A DNA stretch of 64,000 nt from Glossina fuscipes (lineage: Eukaryota; Arthropoda; Insecta; Diptera; Glossinidae), in the NCBI RefSeq assembly GCF_014805625.2, contig NW_023998422.1, forward strand, positions 3,654,551 through 3,718,550, given 5' to 3'. Position numbers and translations under genes: made by a program. Below, in pieces: positions 53,101 through 64,000 of the stretch (position 1 is its first letter; each line of letters starts with the position of its first letter). The notes beneath the pieces are model-generated. The model was not told where the DNA came from and did no database searches. It saw only the letters and a list, made by a program, of their open reading frames with translations.

Positions 53101-56100
53101 ATCTCGGAATCGATTTAAAGCTGTCTATCTGCCTGCCCTTCTTGTACTGCTCAACATACAGGTCGAAATTTTTAAGATATTTTCATACACCTGCGTATTT
53201 CGGCTCAGGGACGAACGTTATCGAAAATGATTGGGATCGGAATAGTTTTTCGAACACTGTCCGCCCCATTATGGCGTATTTTGAAAAGTCATTATATGAA
53301 TCACTGTATTAAATGAAGATTTGTAGGGACCATGGACCGCTGCTCTTACTTGTGTTATTCTCTTAATTGTTTATGTGTAGATGGAATTGATTTCTCTCTT
53401 TATTCTTCCTGACTGTATGTATGATTAGCACACATCCTGATTAGACAATGTTGCCTGTTCACGTAAGAACGTGACCGTTAGAAACAAATAAAGATAGAGA
53501 AATAAGAATAGTGGTGGCCGCAGCGTAGTCGATGCTTGCCCAAGCGAAAAGTTTCATGCCTTTACCGGTTTGTTGAAAATTCTTATAGGACTTGAAAATA
53601 CTTCATTTTCAATTTAAGTGTAAAGGTTACTAACTTTGCTTCTATTCTGTCTTCACTCTTTGCTCTTAGTTAGGAAAAATTCGAAACTACCTATCAATCT
53701 TCTCCTATGGAGGAACATATGTTTTATTTTGAGTGTACTACGTCGTAGGATACTTACTTTCACGTAAGCTGGCACTCTTAAGCTTATACAGCATGTTTGC
53801 AGTGCGCTTAGAAGTGTGCTCTAAGAAGTTGTTTTTTCTCTTTTGTTATTAAATATGCTGTGTATGTGCAGACGTATTAACTGAAGAGAAAATTATGGTC
53901 GGTATGTCATGTAATGTTGAAGCATTACATGTGAAGATTGGTACTGTCTAATAATCAATTGGTCAACAATCTCCATACCTCTATTTATTATCCTAGGCCT
54001 GATATGTGTTCGTTGTATTCAGTTTATTTATCCAAGAAGACAAAGCAGACATCTTCATAAGATAAGAAAAAATTTGTTTGTTGATGTGTCCTTTTTGTCC
54101 AAGATATAGGATTTCTTTCTGACTTGGGAGTCAGTTGAAAATTAAAAAGGATTCCTAAGGACTCACATTTGTCAGGGTTAAGGTGAAACGTAGTAGGTCC
54201 GCTTTAATTTAAATGACAACTGAGTGATTTGCAAAAAAAATTTCGCTTTTCTCGATTTCTTTGTAATCTATAAATATTTTGTCAAGAGACGCTCTGCGAT
54301 CTCACGAGTTCTTATGCTTTTATCTTGTCTTTATTAGTTCCTTCCAGATCGTGATGCAAAAGCGCCGAAGAAAAATTTTGCAAACCAAATTTAGTACTGG
54401 GGTTGTGTCCATTCATTGCCTCCATGCAAGTCGAATAATTTTTTTCTCCTATTCGCTAGTGATGAGAATAAAATCCGAAAATCCTGCTTTCGACTTTGCT
54501 TATTTGGTAAGGCGCCAAACGAAAGCTTTTTCAAACTTTTTTTCCCCGCACAAGCATTACGATATGAGCTATCATATATATGAGGACAGTGCGCGAAATG
54601 AACTTCCGAACAACAGATGAAGGCAAGCAATAATATCGCCAGGTATCTTAATCGAACACATCTATGACCCAACTTACGCTTTATTCTTTATTATGCTTAG
54701 TATTTTTTCTGTGTTTTTTTTTTTTTTTTTTTGACTAACTTAAGGCAGCAACGTTGTGTAACATGTGTTAGGGTTAAAAAGCGAAAAAATCAAGCGGTTG
54801 AATATGAAAACTTTTGTTTTAAGCCGAGTACAATTGTTTTGTTTTATTCCATTTTTGTTCTTCCTCAGCTATTTTTGTGCATTTGATTAAATTTTTTAAA
54901 TACCTTTGTTTTCTCCTATTCTTTCTGTTTGAGATAATGTTTCTTAAACCGAACAACAGCAACAATAAAACAATATTACTGCCATTATGTTTCACATTTC
55001 TTACATGCATGTCATTTTTTGTTAAATGTCATAAACGTGTAGTGAAACACAGCAGAAAATATATAAAAAATTAAAAAAAAAAAAAAACATTTTATTTTAC
55101 TTTAAGCAAACAGAGCAAAAAAAAAAAAAAAACAACAGCCTTAACACATACATTTCAAAAGATATAAGTAAGCCCTTAGTGTAAGCGTTGCTGTTGTTGT
55201 TGTTGTTGTTGTTCCCTATATATGAATAAAGAAAGGCAAGTGTGGCATACGTAGTTCGCAATGAAAAGCTAATGTATGAAGATATGATTGCATTTTAAGG
55301 ACATGACTCTTGCATTGTACTGCCTTGTGTTGAGTGTCAGAAAACTTTTATATGTTTACGTCTACGTCACGAAAAGATAAGGGTGGTGCTACAGTTGTCA
55401 TTTCGCTTGTACCATTAAGAAATATGAATTGCATATATATGTATGTATGCGTAAATAGTACTACGTGTATATTGATCATGTTCAAATCTATGTTATGCGA
55501 CACCATGTCGCGAGAAAGATGGGAAAAAGTGACCTTTTTCAAGGGAAAAAGTTATCAGAACACATGCAAGCACCTAATAATTTAGCCAGAGAAAAAAGTT
55601 CCAAGACGACTCAAATCTAAAGGCGTCAACATCTAAGGCTATCGGGTTTTGTTGAAAACTCTGCCGCACGTGAGATTTGAGTCAATGAGTTGTTAATGGA
55701 GATCCTTCGTCTACTTCCTTAATTTAAAATATTTTGAACATCTTGACCATGGCACAGATTTCACCTCATTACCGTACTTAAGGTACAACTACCTTCGATT
55801 GGCGAACCATCAGGCCTAAAAGCAAATGAATCTTGAATGAATTTTGTGCATCCATATTTTATTTCAAGGCGTCTTTAATTTTCTTACTCGCTTTTTCATT
55901 GAATTTTTTCAACCTCTTCATCTTGAGTTTTTTTTCTTATATCTTTTTTTCATGTTCGTATTCTCCTTTCTTGAAAGATTCGTCCCTTTTGGCATTAAAA
56001 AATAATAAAGTTGTTATATTGTAAGAATTCATATTTAATGCAGATGATATTAAGGCAACAATAACAACAATAACAACAAACCGTTCTTGTTGTATATTAT

Positions 56101-59100
56101 ATTTACTCTTTACTTTTAATACACTGTTAAGAGCTCAAATTCTCACACAATTCTTGCGTACAAGTTAAAGTGTGATTTTTGCTTTTATCAAAAATGCCTG
56201 AAAAAAATTTTTTTATATTCCCTTTTACTATTGCAGCAACAAACTTGTGCGGAAAAAGTTTGCTGACTTAAGTGAGTGTCGAACTACAACACAGCAGTAA
56301 ACAGAAGATACAAAGTATTTTTTACGTAATTTCTTTCCGCTTATACTTCCCCTATGCAACTTACTTGAAGTGAACGTGTAATCCCACCAATCAGTTTTAC
56401 ATAGGAACGCCTTTAGATCATCAGCAGTACGTCCCACAACGACATCAGGCGGCGAGACTAATGTGCGCACCAATAAGCATGTACCGATGGCACCACAAAT
56501 GCAACCTAAGCGCTTAAGCAAAGCCGCATCCGTAATTTTTACTGCCTTAGCAGATCGCACACGAAATATAACAGAAATGCTGCAAGAAGAAATCAAAATA
56601 AGCTCATAAATTTTCAATTTTCTTATTTTTACTTTTACGATTCATCATTTTTTTTTTTTTTTTAACCTTTAATATATTGAATTAGAGTTGCAATCTAGAG
56701 TCTATCATAGTACGCTTACCGCCATGTTTTTAACATCAAAGCACCATATGTTAAGGAAAACCCAATTTCTCTCAGCCAAATGCGAGCTGTGCAAGTGTAT
56801 AAATTCGGATTGGGATACATAACGATATTCTGCAAATTAAAAAAAAAATAAAATATAAACGAAAATATATAGAAAAAACAATGTGTAAAGATGGTAAGCA
56901 TTTGGTCTTAGAAACCTATTCGTACGTACGACAGTAGTAAAATTTAAAAGATTAAATGGAAAATTGAAAAATTGAGAAATCAATCGGATTTGGTTTTTAT
57001 GCAAATGTGAAAAGAATTATTTAAAAAAAAAAAAAAAAACGAATTTTTTCAGAAAACAATACAGAGAGAGAAAAAATGACAAGTTCCAGTAGATGTAATA
57101 GAGGAACTTAATTTCTTCAAAGTATTGGATGTATGAATATGACTCTGGCGTTTGCTAAGAGAGAAATAGATAGGTAAAAAGATAGAAAGAGACAGAGAGG
57201 ATGTGTGATTAACACTATAAGGTGCTAGGCTAGTTGAAGTTAGATTTACGGATCTATGAGAAGAAACTAATTAAACTCGCGTAAATCAGACGCCTGTTTA
57301 GTTACGCACTGCAGAAGAAAGAAATCAAAACCGGAAGTAGTTTGACCTTGATTCGGGTCATGTTAGAATTCACTTGATTCAGGCTGGCTGCAAGCTTGTC
57401 CATGCCAACCTTACCGCATGCCAACTAGAAGATCAGATGTTTACCGATTGAGTTGCTTTTGCGTCGTTCACTGCATCAGCTTAGCATAAATTAACTAAGC
57501 GTGGGACACCACGCTACTACTCTTCCTGCTTATTGGGAAGGATAGTGCCACTATAGCCACTATGAAGACCGGATGCATGACGATAGTCAAAGCTCATAAG
57601 ACCACGATGGAACTACAAAGCTGCATATCCGTGGCAGATTCTTGTGATATCTTATCGCTTGTTCTAACTAAATGAAGACAACCATAAAACAACTGTTGCA
57701 ATTAGAACAAAAACTGAGTTTGATTTGGCAAAAGTCATCGTATGGAGAGTCTTCAGTTTGAAGAAATTTCCGTTCTGTGCGGCCAAACTTGCTTAGCAAA
57801 TGTTTGCTGCTCTAACTTGGAATATCTGACTCTCACTGCTGTCGTCGGCATATATTTGTCCTTCTGATCAAGAAGAGAGAGTGAATCGTTAACAAGCTCA
57901 TTGTAGAAGAAGGGAAACATTCACTAAATGATTATGGATTGCGAGCTCGTCTTACTTAATCGTTTAAATGGGACCCACATAATTCTATCTATGGCTTTGA
58001 ATTTTCAAAAATGCAAAAAATAGAGGAAAGAAGAATCTTGTATAAATAAATATTCAAAATTAATAAAATCTCTTTCTCTGATGTCGTCGGCGCGCTGGGT
58101 ACATTCTACTATAATTACTCTAAGGCGACGCTTCTTCTTTTGAAACATTCTCGCAGACACGAAGATGCTTTCAAGTCACTTTAGACGTTTTCTAAACGCG
58201 TCTCTTAGCTTATTAGAGGAGTCAGAAAAATCCATCTACGACATAGATTTGAGCTCGTTGGGACAATGCGCGACATCTCGCGAATAAACTGTCGATGAAA
58301 CAGAGCTCAAAGCATTTTTTGTAAATAATAGTAAAAAATTGATTTTTTCGAAACACACACAGTGGCCCTTAGATTAAGTTAAGTGAGAAGCGCTATAGCT
58401 AGGAAATTTTTCAGTTTTCAAACTGAAATCAAAGACCTTCCTGCAGTGGATGTTTAAACTGAAGATAGCCATACATCAACATTCAAGGGGAGTAAGAATG
58501 CACGTAAACAGAATTAATGCCCCGTTCAATGCAATTAAGTGCAGGTGTTCTAATTGCAATGTTCTAATTAATCAAAAGACCACAGGCCGCAGCATATGGG
58601 AAAATGGGAAAAAATATTACGAGGGAGTAGAAGAATAAGAAAAATAAGAAAATTGCACTCTATGTCGCCTCGCTTAACACTATTAAGTTCTTGTTAAAGC
58701 TGAATAAAGAAATACAAGACGCGCAGACAAAATGCATCACAAATCTTAAGAAACAACTAAACAGGACGGACAGACAGACGGGTAGATAAGCTTAGATCGA
58801 TTCGATGTCGGCTCTATCTCAAGTCCTTCTGTGTGTTGCATATATCCTTACAAACTTAATATACCCTTGTATCACATATATAGAGATATGAATGTATGTA
58901 AATATTAAAACATGAGAATAAGCTTAAGCATCTGAATAAATAAAACGAGAATTGAAAATGTAAAATTCTGAAGAAGAGCATAAGAAAATATTAATGTAGG
59001 AAAGAAAGCTTAAAAAATACTAAGAATAAAAACACGAATGGTTATATGCCTTATATTTCCATGATTTCAATTGCTGTAACAAGTCTTAAATTTCATTTAA

Positions 59101-62100
59101 CAAGAAAAAAACATAGCATTTTTTTACTGTAATGTCCAGCGCCGAACGATGAGGATGAGCATTTCTATTCCGTCCTGATCTTTGTAACATCCAGAAAGAA
59201 GCGTCAGAGACCCCATACACTATATAAATACACTTGACAAGCATCAATTTCTCATTTAAGATTTAAGACTGTCCGTCTGTCTGTCTATATGTGCTAAACA
59301 TTCTCTTGGTCGTGAAAATGCAACAAACAACATGCTTTAAATTTCGTATGAGTGGGAGTTCTTGTAGGCAGATTGATAACGAAATCGAGTCAAGTCGGTT
59401 AGAGAACATGCTCACCGTACAACATATGTTGAAGACAAGAAAAATTTGCACCTGTTCAAAAATGGAAAAAATCGACCACGCCTATTAAAAATTACAGAAT
59501 ACTATTATTATCGAGTAAAGATCTGAGTTGTTCTACAAATCAGTCCGTTAGTCCGTCTGCTCCATTTGTCTGTTAATTGCTGCGATGAACGTACTCATGG
59601 TCATAAAAATGGAGATATTCGCCTCAGCCATACGATATAAATTTTCGCTTTTATTCCATAAAAATAGAAAAACAATAGCCCCACCCACGCAATATTATAG
59701 AGTATAGATATTTAGTTTTTCCTTCTCTTAAGTCGTTTTTTTAGAATAACTTGTGTGATGTGTATAAAGAATTCGGTCAGCGCCGAATGTGATTTTCTTG
59801 TTTATGTTTTTTTTTTTTTTTTACGTTTCATTTATTCTCATCTACTTACTGTGCAATATATAAGGAAAGCACCCAGGGCTATAACGCGTAATAATGCAGG
59901 ACTAGCAGCTCGCACCACCTGATGAAAATATTAAAGATATTCAAAAAAAAAAAAAAAAAGAAAAAAAGGAGAATATGTAAAAACTATTTATTACGATTAA
60001 AACCGCACAATTACTCATGTACTTGTTTTAAAATTTTAAAACAAAAAAAAAGCGATTTTTTTTTTTTATACGCTACAAAATCAAATATTGAAAAATTTAA
60101 ATAATTCGAAAAAAAATGTTTACCAATAAATTTTTTTAAATTGTTTACACCATACAACAACAAGAACGCGATAGTAGAAAATATTTATTTCAATTTTTTG
60201 TGAATATTTAATAAAAACAACAAAAACAAAAAGAAGGAAATTAAATAGTACTACACTCGCAATGAAATCATATGACTATCACAATTTAAGCGCTGACTGA
60301 CCTTAACTTGCTGATAACGGAACGTAAACCAGGCGGCTGGTGGCAGCAAACCAATGACTATGCAGGCCAGCACCAAAATGCTAGTACGCATTGGCCAGTT
60401 GAGCGCTGCTATGCAAGGGGAACCGTCCTCACAATAATCACAACCTTCAGCACATTGCAAGCATTCGTACTCATTGACAATATTGTATGTTGAGTTTTTA
60501 CCCTACAGCGTTCGCAAAATAGATGCATGTAAATGTGAAGGGAGAAAAAAAGCATCAAGCATGACAGGAAACTGAAACTGACTATTGTTATAGTTACGTG
60601 TTTAATTATATGAAAGTTATGAACGTGCAACTGCAAGGCAAACATATTTACACTCAATACAGACTCGTGACTATTAAGAGAGACATTGACATTTTTAATA
60701 AAAATTAAACCAAAATTCGAGGGTCGCACAAAACGATACACGTTACATGATAATCCTCGAATTAATGCGACTGGGTGCGACGGGTTAACTTGATTACGCG
60801 CAAAAGCGTCCAAACTTTTATTTTTTTTTAAGAAAATTGTATTTTAATTAATCGCACAAACTCTAAAGAGATTCTACGCGATGCGAAGGTTCAAAAAACT
60901 TTGCTTAAACTCAAAGCGAAAGAAGAATTCAAGCTTGAAAAACATTGCAGAAGTTGATCCAAAGAAATGCCTTAGGGCATTAAGAGCAAAAGAAAACGAA
61001 AGAAGAACTCAAGCGTCGGCGTTTTCACTGCAGGGTTTATATTCGCATAGCATGATAATCACTTCACGAAAACGCGAAAACAAAGAAATGCTTCAGAGTA
61101 TTAAAGATTTTCTACTTTTAATGAGAAGGTGCAGAAAAACTTGCCCAAGCTACGAGTAATTGAAGAAGTCGGTTGGGGTAATCCTCGTGGGGGTTATGTT
61201 TACTCAATGGTTGAGGAGATTCCACTTAATAAGTGGGCTCGGGAAACCTTCGTCAAGCTCAAAGCGAGGGAGAAAGTCAAGCATTTGGGTTTTCACAGCA
61301 ATAGCGTGATAATGGCTTCATAAAAACGTTGCCCGAAATTTATCAAAAGAAATCCTTTAGAACATTACTACTCAAGGAGAGAGCAGATTATATTTCGCTT
61401 ACTACCTCGCATAACAGGACTCATTTGTTAATAATTTTGCATTGATTGATTGTAAGGAGAGCTTTAGAGCTGGATTTTCAGAGCTCTAAAAATCATTTCT
61501 GTTATTATCGTGGGTAACCTATTTTTGTCATGAGTATATGGGGACATGATTACCAAAAAAAGAGTTGGCGGAAAATCATTCCCTTCAAAGTATACTCTCA
61601 CAAGCACAAGCATTACAGGATAGCAAAATGCTTCAGTCTCTTTGTCTTGGAAAAGGTGCTACGAAAATGAAATTGTCGCGTATACAACAGAAGCACGTGA
61701 ATCATTGTTGAAAATAATTTGAAGAACAAGATTGCTTACATTGAGCATTTGTTACCTTGAATACATCACAAACGACCCTCGTATACTAACATTCATTTAT
61801 AGGTGTACTCGCAGCGTTCGTTCAGCAATTAAAATTCATTATTCGTGGTCTTGAAATTGCTACACAAACTATTTAACGGTTTTTTTAACATTGCAAGGCT
61901 TAAACATCATTAAAGTTCATGCGATATAAATAAATATGTTTGGATTCTATTTTTATTTTCCTATAATTAATCATCACCTTAGATGTGACTTTAGCATTAA
62001 TTATTTTAAACAGAGAGCTCTTATGACAAAGTTGTTTAGCCTTTTTAACGAAAGACGGGAAGATAGTAATTTTGACATTTCGTTAATAATATCTACAAAA

Positions 62101-63665
62101 CATATTTGAAAGGCTCAATAGGATATAGCGTGTAGTGCATCTGGTTGCTTGCTAACTTGTAGACTCCACCGATTGCTACGAACCACTTGTCGTATCGTGT
62201 TGACCATCTACTGGGCGTATTATTATACAAAAAACCGATCAGCTATCGTTCAGTGCAACTGTCATATGTGATAACTGTCGGACACATCACTTTACTGTAA
62301 AGTAGATCTTCTATTGGGATACCCCATCGTTCCAACAGCCTATCTCGTTAAACCTTTATTGTAAAAACTGTCGCGTGCGCGCCTGCTAGCACGTAGGTTG
62401 TCTATCATGGTCTATCATCGTCTATCGTTTACAACGTTTATCACATACATGTTCTGCTTCTTACGGATGTAATAACAGCGCACTGTCAGCGACATTTATG
62501 AACCGTCCATCAAATGGATCATCTATCACACAAACCATCTATAGGCGTAGAGGCAGCGTACTGGTTACTTGTGGTTCTATAATGGAACAGACTATCCTGG
62601 CGCCGCTTTCACATTATCTCAGACTGGATCCTTATCGTATTCTTGATGTTTATTATATTATTGTGCTTCACTCACCCCCGCCTTAAATAAGGGGTTCGTA
62701 TGCCGCCTTCGTGCAGTTTTATATCGAAGCATGTCTTAAAAAAATCGACGCATATCTTCCATTTTTCGACAATCTATCACATAGACCGTCTGCCTTACAA
62801 GCCGCTTGTAATTCACAAGAGACTTATCAAGAGATGATCAGACAAGCTATCTTTCGTACTTATCACATCAGATCGCCTAACAAAGAGTTACTATATCGTT
62901 GGGCCCCTTTAATGAAGAGTAGTAATAATGACTATCTGTGAATCGAGTCTGTTTTCAGTCGAGGGCTTATCTTACGAAGAGTACGTTCTGCTGCAGTTGA
63001 TTAAAGTCCTCAAACGCGCAAAAACTGATAATAAAAATTAACGACACTGGCCGCAAATCCACCTGCGAAACCTACAACACTAATACATCTATATACTATA
63101 GGAAGGCGGGAAGTTTGAAAATATATTCGTTATCGAATGCCAAATTAACGTGAATATCTATCAAGATTATACAGAGTAATCCACAAGCTATTCGAAGAGT
63201 GACTGAAACTATATACAATCTTGGTGCAAGCAGTCCTTATCGGCAACAATTTGTAAAAACTTGATTTCTTTCATAATAGCTTTCTAAAAATATAGTGTCC
63301 TCTGAAGTTGACTACTTTCTAGATAACCCAATATTTAGTTCACGAAATATTTGCCGCAAGACGAGTTTTTTTTTTTTCATTGGTTCTTGACAAAGTTTCT
63401 AAAAAAGTAAACATTTGTTGACAGGAAATGTAGTAAATTTTAAAAATGAGAAAAAAGAAAATAATAACATTTTCTTGTCTGATTAAACAACTAAGAGGAA
63501 ATACCTGTGCAAGTAACTTACCAGCATAAGTTTTTCGTATTCCACTTCCAGTAAGCTGCCATTGAAATATTTGTGCTGACTTCCGGTATCGGGAAAATAA
63601 TAGCCTTTACGGCAGACACACTTATAAGAGCCGCGACGAAATCCCAAGCCCTTAAGAGCTTCGCA
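48579..63665 (-). CDS. GPR158/GPR179-like class C GPCR, nine 3' exons, 5' partial
   Basis: An orphan class C G-protein-coupled receptor like vertebrate GPR158/GPR179 (the fly homologue is probably CG31760, not checked). Coding blocks are 63522-63665, 60302-60502, 59850-59918, 56720-56829, 56365-56579, 50878-51016, 50570-50675, 50294-50456 and 48579-50122. They total 2691 nt with every junction phase consistent. In partial numbering: Cys-rich linker 1-80; TM1 about 88-109; TM2 122-142; TM3 160-180, with the class C K172 in LKTW; TM4 196-216; second outer loop with C235 next to KTDWWDY, pairing with C151 before TM3; TM5 248-263; FNESRF with E271, the TM6 ionic-lock partner of K172; TM6 274-293; TM7 303-326. 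A coiled coil follows at 383-408, where GPR158 binds RGS7-Gbeta5 in vertebrates. The tail is long, Ser/Thr-rich and acidic near 782-804. Ectodomain exons lie beyond the window. Confidence 0.88.
49506..49530. repeat. Coding hexanucleotide repeat (Thr-Ala)n
   Basis: Four GGTGGC units on the + strand, read on the - strand as ACC GCC codons, giving alternating Thr and Ala in the receptor tail. Confidence 0.85.
50123..50293 (-). other. Stop-free 171-nt intron in the GPCR tail
   Basis: Canonical intron (GTAAGT...TACACAG) whose length is a multiple of three and which has no stop in the exon frame. Retention would add 57 residues rich in Phe, Leu, Tyr and Val, including [17 protein letters not shown], before the coiled coil. 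Confidence 0.8.
50294..50456 (-). CDS. GPCR exon: start of cytoplasmic tail
   Basis: 163 nt, acceptor ATCATAG and donor CTGG|GTAAGT. Codes [18 protein letters not shown], continuing to [18 protein letters not shown] and a Ser/Thr/Ala-rich stretch. An internal ATG at 50408 could be mistaken for a gene start, but the upstream exons and phase show it is internal. Confidence 0.85.
50570..50675 (-). CDS. GPCR exon: TM7
   Basis: 106 nt, acceptor CCCCAAG and donor AAG|GTAAAA. Codes [19 protein letters not shown] followed by [24 protein letters not shown]...LIFGSK is the TM7 signature of GPR158-type receptors. The acceptor tract is weak in pyrimidines, but phase fits both neighbours. Confidence 0.83.
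50878..51016 (-). CDS. GPCR exon: TM5, loop 3 and TM6
   Basis: 139 nt, acceptor TTTTACAG and donor AT|GTAAGT. Codes [37 protein letters not shown] and most of TM6. FNESRFI corresponds to FNEAKFI of metabotropic glutamate receptors, holding the conserved TM6 glutamate. Confidence 0.88.
51310..51458 (-). mobile_element. 149-bp hAT-like MITE
   Basis: Ends are TAGGGGTGGGCAAC on the left and, inverted, CAGGCGCGGGCAAC on the right, like hAT ends of the CAGGGGTGGGCAA type. Flanking 8-mers ATTTATTC and ATTAGTTC match at 6 of 8 positions, the size of a hAT target duplication. No coding sequence is left. The strand is arbitrary. Confidence 0.5.
52053..52128. repeat. 38-bp direct tandem duplication
   Basis: Two adjacent units beginning GATATTTGTATATCGGCAAT (52053 and 52091), differing at only a few positions. 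Confidence 0.85.
53045..53350 (-). repeat. Dispersed repeat family A copy, in a GPCR intron
   Basis: The - strand shows CATATAATGACTTTTCAAAA, CGATCCCAATCATTTTC, GATAACGTTCGTCC, AATTTCGACCTGTATGTTGA and AAATCGATTCCGAG. It lies in the 5.3-kb intron. Confidence 0.62.
55192..55213. repeat. (TGT)n microsatellite in a GPCR intron
   Basis: About seven TGT units ending at GTTCCC. Confidence 0.9.
55575..55722 (-). mobile_element. tRNA-derived SINE, copy 3, in a GPCR intron
   Basis: The reverse strand reads GATCTCCATTAACAACTCA, then GACTCAAATCTCACGTGCGG, GCCTTAGATG, TTTGAGTCG and CTCTGGCTAAATT, collinear with the other two copies. The A box is diverged. It lies in the large intron between GPCR exons at 56365 and 51016. 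Confidence 0.72.
56365..56579 (-). CDS. GPCR exon: intracellular loop 2, TM4 and outer loop 2
   Basis: 215 nt, acceptor CTTGCAG and donor CAA|GTAAGT. Codes [21 protein letters not shown]4, then [17 protein letters not shown] and [11 protein letters not shown]. The loop Cys followed by two Trp is a hallmark of the family. Confidence 0.88.
56720..56829 (-). CDS. GPCR exon: end of TM2 to TM3
   Basis: 110 nt, ending in phase 2 with donor CG|GTAAGC and acceptor AATTTGCAG. Codes [13 protein letters not shown], then [18 protein letters not shown] and LKTW. The Cys (partial residue 151) and Lys (172) are the conserved disulfide and ionic-lock positions of class C receptors. Confidence 0.88.
58735..58880 (+). 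repeat. Dispersed repeat family A, 3' part, in a GPCR intron
   Basis: GACGGACAGACAGACGG, AAGCTTAGATCGATTCGATG, TCTATCTCAAGTCCTTCTG and CTTAATATACCCTTGTATC. It is one of the clearest copies of this segment. Confidence 0.65.
59255..59475 (+). repeat. Dispersed repeat family B copy, in a GPCR intron
   Basis: GACTGTCCGTCTGTCTGTC, ACATTCTCTTGGTCGTGAAA and GAGTCAAGTCGG follow family B order. The next copy begins about 60 bp downstream. Confidence 0.5.
59535..59802 (+). repeat. Dispersed repeat family B copy with hairpin end
   Basis: CAGTCCGTTAGTCCGTCTGC and GTACTCATGGTCATAAAAAT, ending ATTCGG-TCAGCG-CCGAAT (59771-59788) followed by GTGATTTTCTTGTTTATG. The end lies about 50 bp from the small TM2 exon of the GPCR. 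Confidence 0.5.
59850..59918 (-). CDS. GPCR small exon: TM2
   Basis: A 69-nt exon of 23 codons in phase 0 ([16 protein letters not shown]...), acceptor CATCAG and donor ACA|GTAAGT. RAASP at the membrane entry followed by a hydrophobic helix is the expected TM2. Its small size would make it easy for gene finders to miss. Confidence 0.85.
60302..60502 (-). CDS. GPCR exon: stalk and TM1
   Basis: 201 nt, phase 0, acceptor GCTGTAG and donor AAG|GTCAGT. Codes a Cys-rich stalk ([17 protein letters not shown]) followed by TM1 ([18 protein letters not shown]). The CxxCxxGCxxC pattern before TM1 matches the family. The acceptor is the least certain boundary, but phase agrees with the exon before it. 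Confidence 0.83.
60503..63521 (-). other. 3.0-kb GPCR intron
   Basis: Between the linker exon and the TM1 exon. Contains the composite tandem repeat and a less AT-rich tract at 62100-62950 with recurring CTATC. The phase-0 join leaves no need for another exon, but one is not excluded. Confidence 0.6.
60886..61370. repeat. Composite degenerate tandem repeat in a GPCR intron
   Basis: Three modules recur: CTCAAAGCGAAAGAAGAA-like (60909, 60987, 61257), AAGAAATGCTTCAGAGTATT-like (60963, 61084, 61341, and 61624 outside) and a GCATAGCATGATAATCACTT-like block (61043, 61299). A third copy of the leader AAGGTGCAGAAAAACTTGCC occurs at 60886, 61125 and, reduced, 61247. Confidence 0.55.
63522..63665 (-). 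CDS. GPCR exon: extracellular Cys-rich linker
   Basis: 144 nt, phase 0 at both ends, acceptor TTTTCTAG and donor CTG|GTAAGT. Codes 48 residues starting [16 protein letters not shown], with CVCRKGYY and [12 protein letters not shown], the EGF-like/Cys-rich linker typical of GPR158 just before the stalk. NGS is a possible N-glycosylation site. Confidence 0.85.
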
Positions 63666-64000
63666 CTAGAAAACAGCGCAAATGCAAATAATTCAAGCAG
63701 AGAAACTCAATGAATATACAAAAGTTCTTACAAAGAATGTTTTACAAAAAAAACGCTTTGCGTTGTTGGCATAAGATGGATACTGTTTAGTAAGTAACGG
63801 AAATGGGTCAAGTATTTAGAGAGCGGGAGGATAAATATTGTCAAATACACAATTTTAATATTTTAAGTTATGACATTTATTACAGTCGCAAGCAAATAAG
63901 TACAGAGAGGCACTGCTTTTATTAAAACGGTAAACTATGCTGTTCCTACGATTCATCATCCATTAAATTTGCCCTCGAAACAATAAATGCTATGTCTTTA

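Larger units (their letters stand above)
51017..56364 (-). other. 5.3-kb GPCR intron
   Basis: Separates the outer-loop 2 exon from the TM5 exon. Contains the hAT-like MITE, the 38-bp tandem pair, a family A copy, a TGT microsatellite and SINE copy 3. No internal exon was recognised. Confidence 0.75.
56830..59849 (-). other. 3.0-kb GPCR intron
   Basis: Between the TM2 and TM3 exons. Holds one family A and two family B copies; 57050-58400 shows no recognisable element. Confidence 0.75.

Noticed and set aside
54279..54672. Overlapping open frames on both strands in the 5.3-kb intron
   Set aside because: No family motif; the intron has no need for another exon because phases match across it.
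60409..60813. 134-codon open frame on -
   Set aside because: It overlaps the TM1 exon in another frame; the in-phase frame carries the Cys-rich stalk and TM1.

Overview
The window is A+T-rich eukaryotic DNA with consensus GT-AG introns, long gene-poor stretches and many decayed transposable elements. An insect odorant receptor of the Or33 type and a GPR158/GPR179-type class C receptor, together with mariner, hAT-like and tRNA-derived SINE remnants, point to a higher fly (Brachycera). A tephritid-like fruit fly is my best guess, but the sequence alone does not prove it. A 10-N gap at 11139-11148 shows this is assembly sequence.

Layout. Positions 1-28100 hold no gene I can support: they contain dispersed repeats, microsatellites, a LINE relic (17490-17700), a mariner relic (19990-20295) and a SINE copy (23371-23528). 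A two-exon odorant receptor lies on the + strand at 28228-29477. It is intact except for one in-frame TGA, in the leaky TGA-C context, at codon 337 of 384. Positions 29500-48500 are again gene-free, with repeats, two more mariner relics, a decayed minisatellite and a SINE copy.

From 48579 to 63665 on the - strand lie the last nine coding exons of a class C GPCR related to GPR158/GPR179. I reconstructed 2691 nt that stay in frame across eight introns: 896 codons plus the stop. The portion covers the extracellular Cys-rich linker, all seven membrane helices and a long cytoplasmic tail. The N-terminal ectodomain exons must lie beyond position 64000. Introns of this gene hold a SINE, a 149-bp hAT-like MITE and several repeat tracts, including a composite tandem repeat.

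The most interesting points are the single TGA in an otherwise intact odorant receptor (a possible read-through 'pseudo-pseudogene'), a 171-nt stop-free, frame-preserving intron in the GPCR tail that would add a hydrophobic stretch if retained, and two dense families of non-coding dispersed repeats whose ends fold into hairpins. There is no sign of a prokaryotic-type system, CRISPR array or operon.
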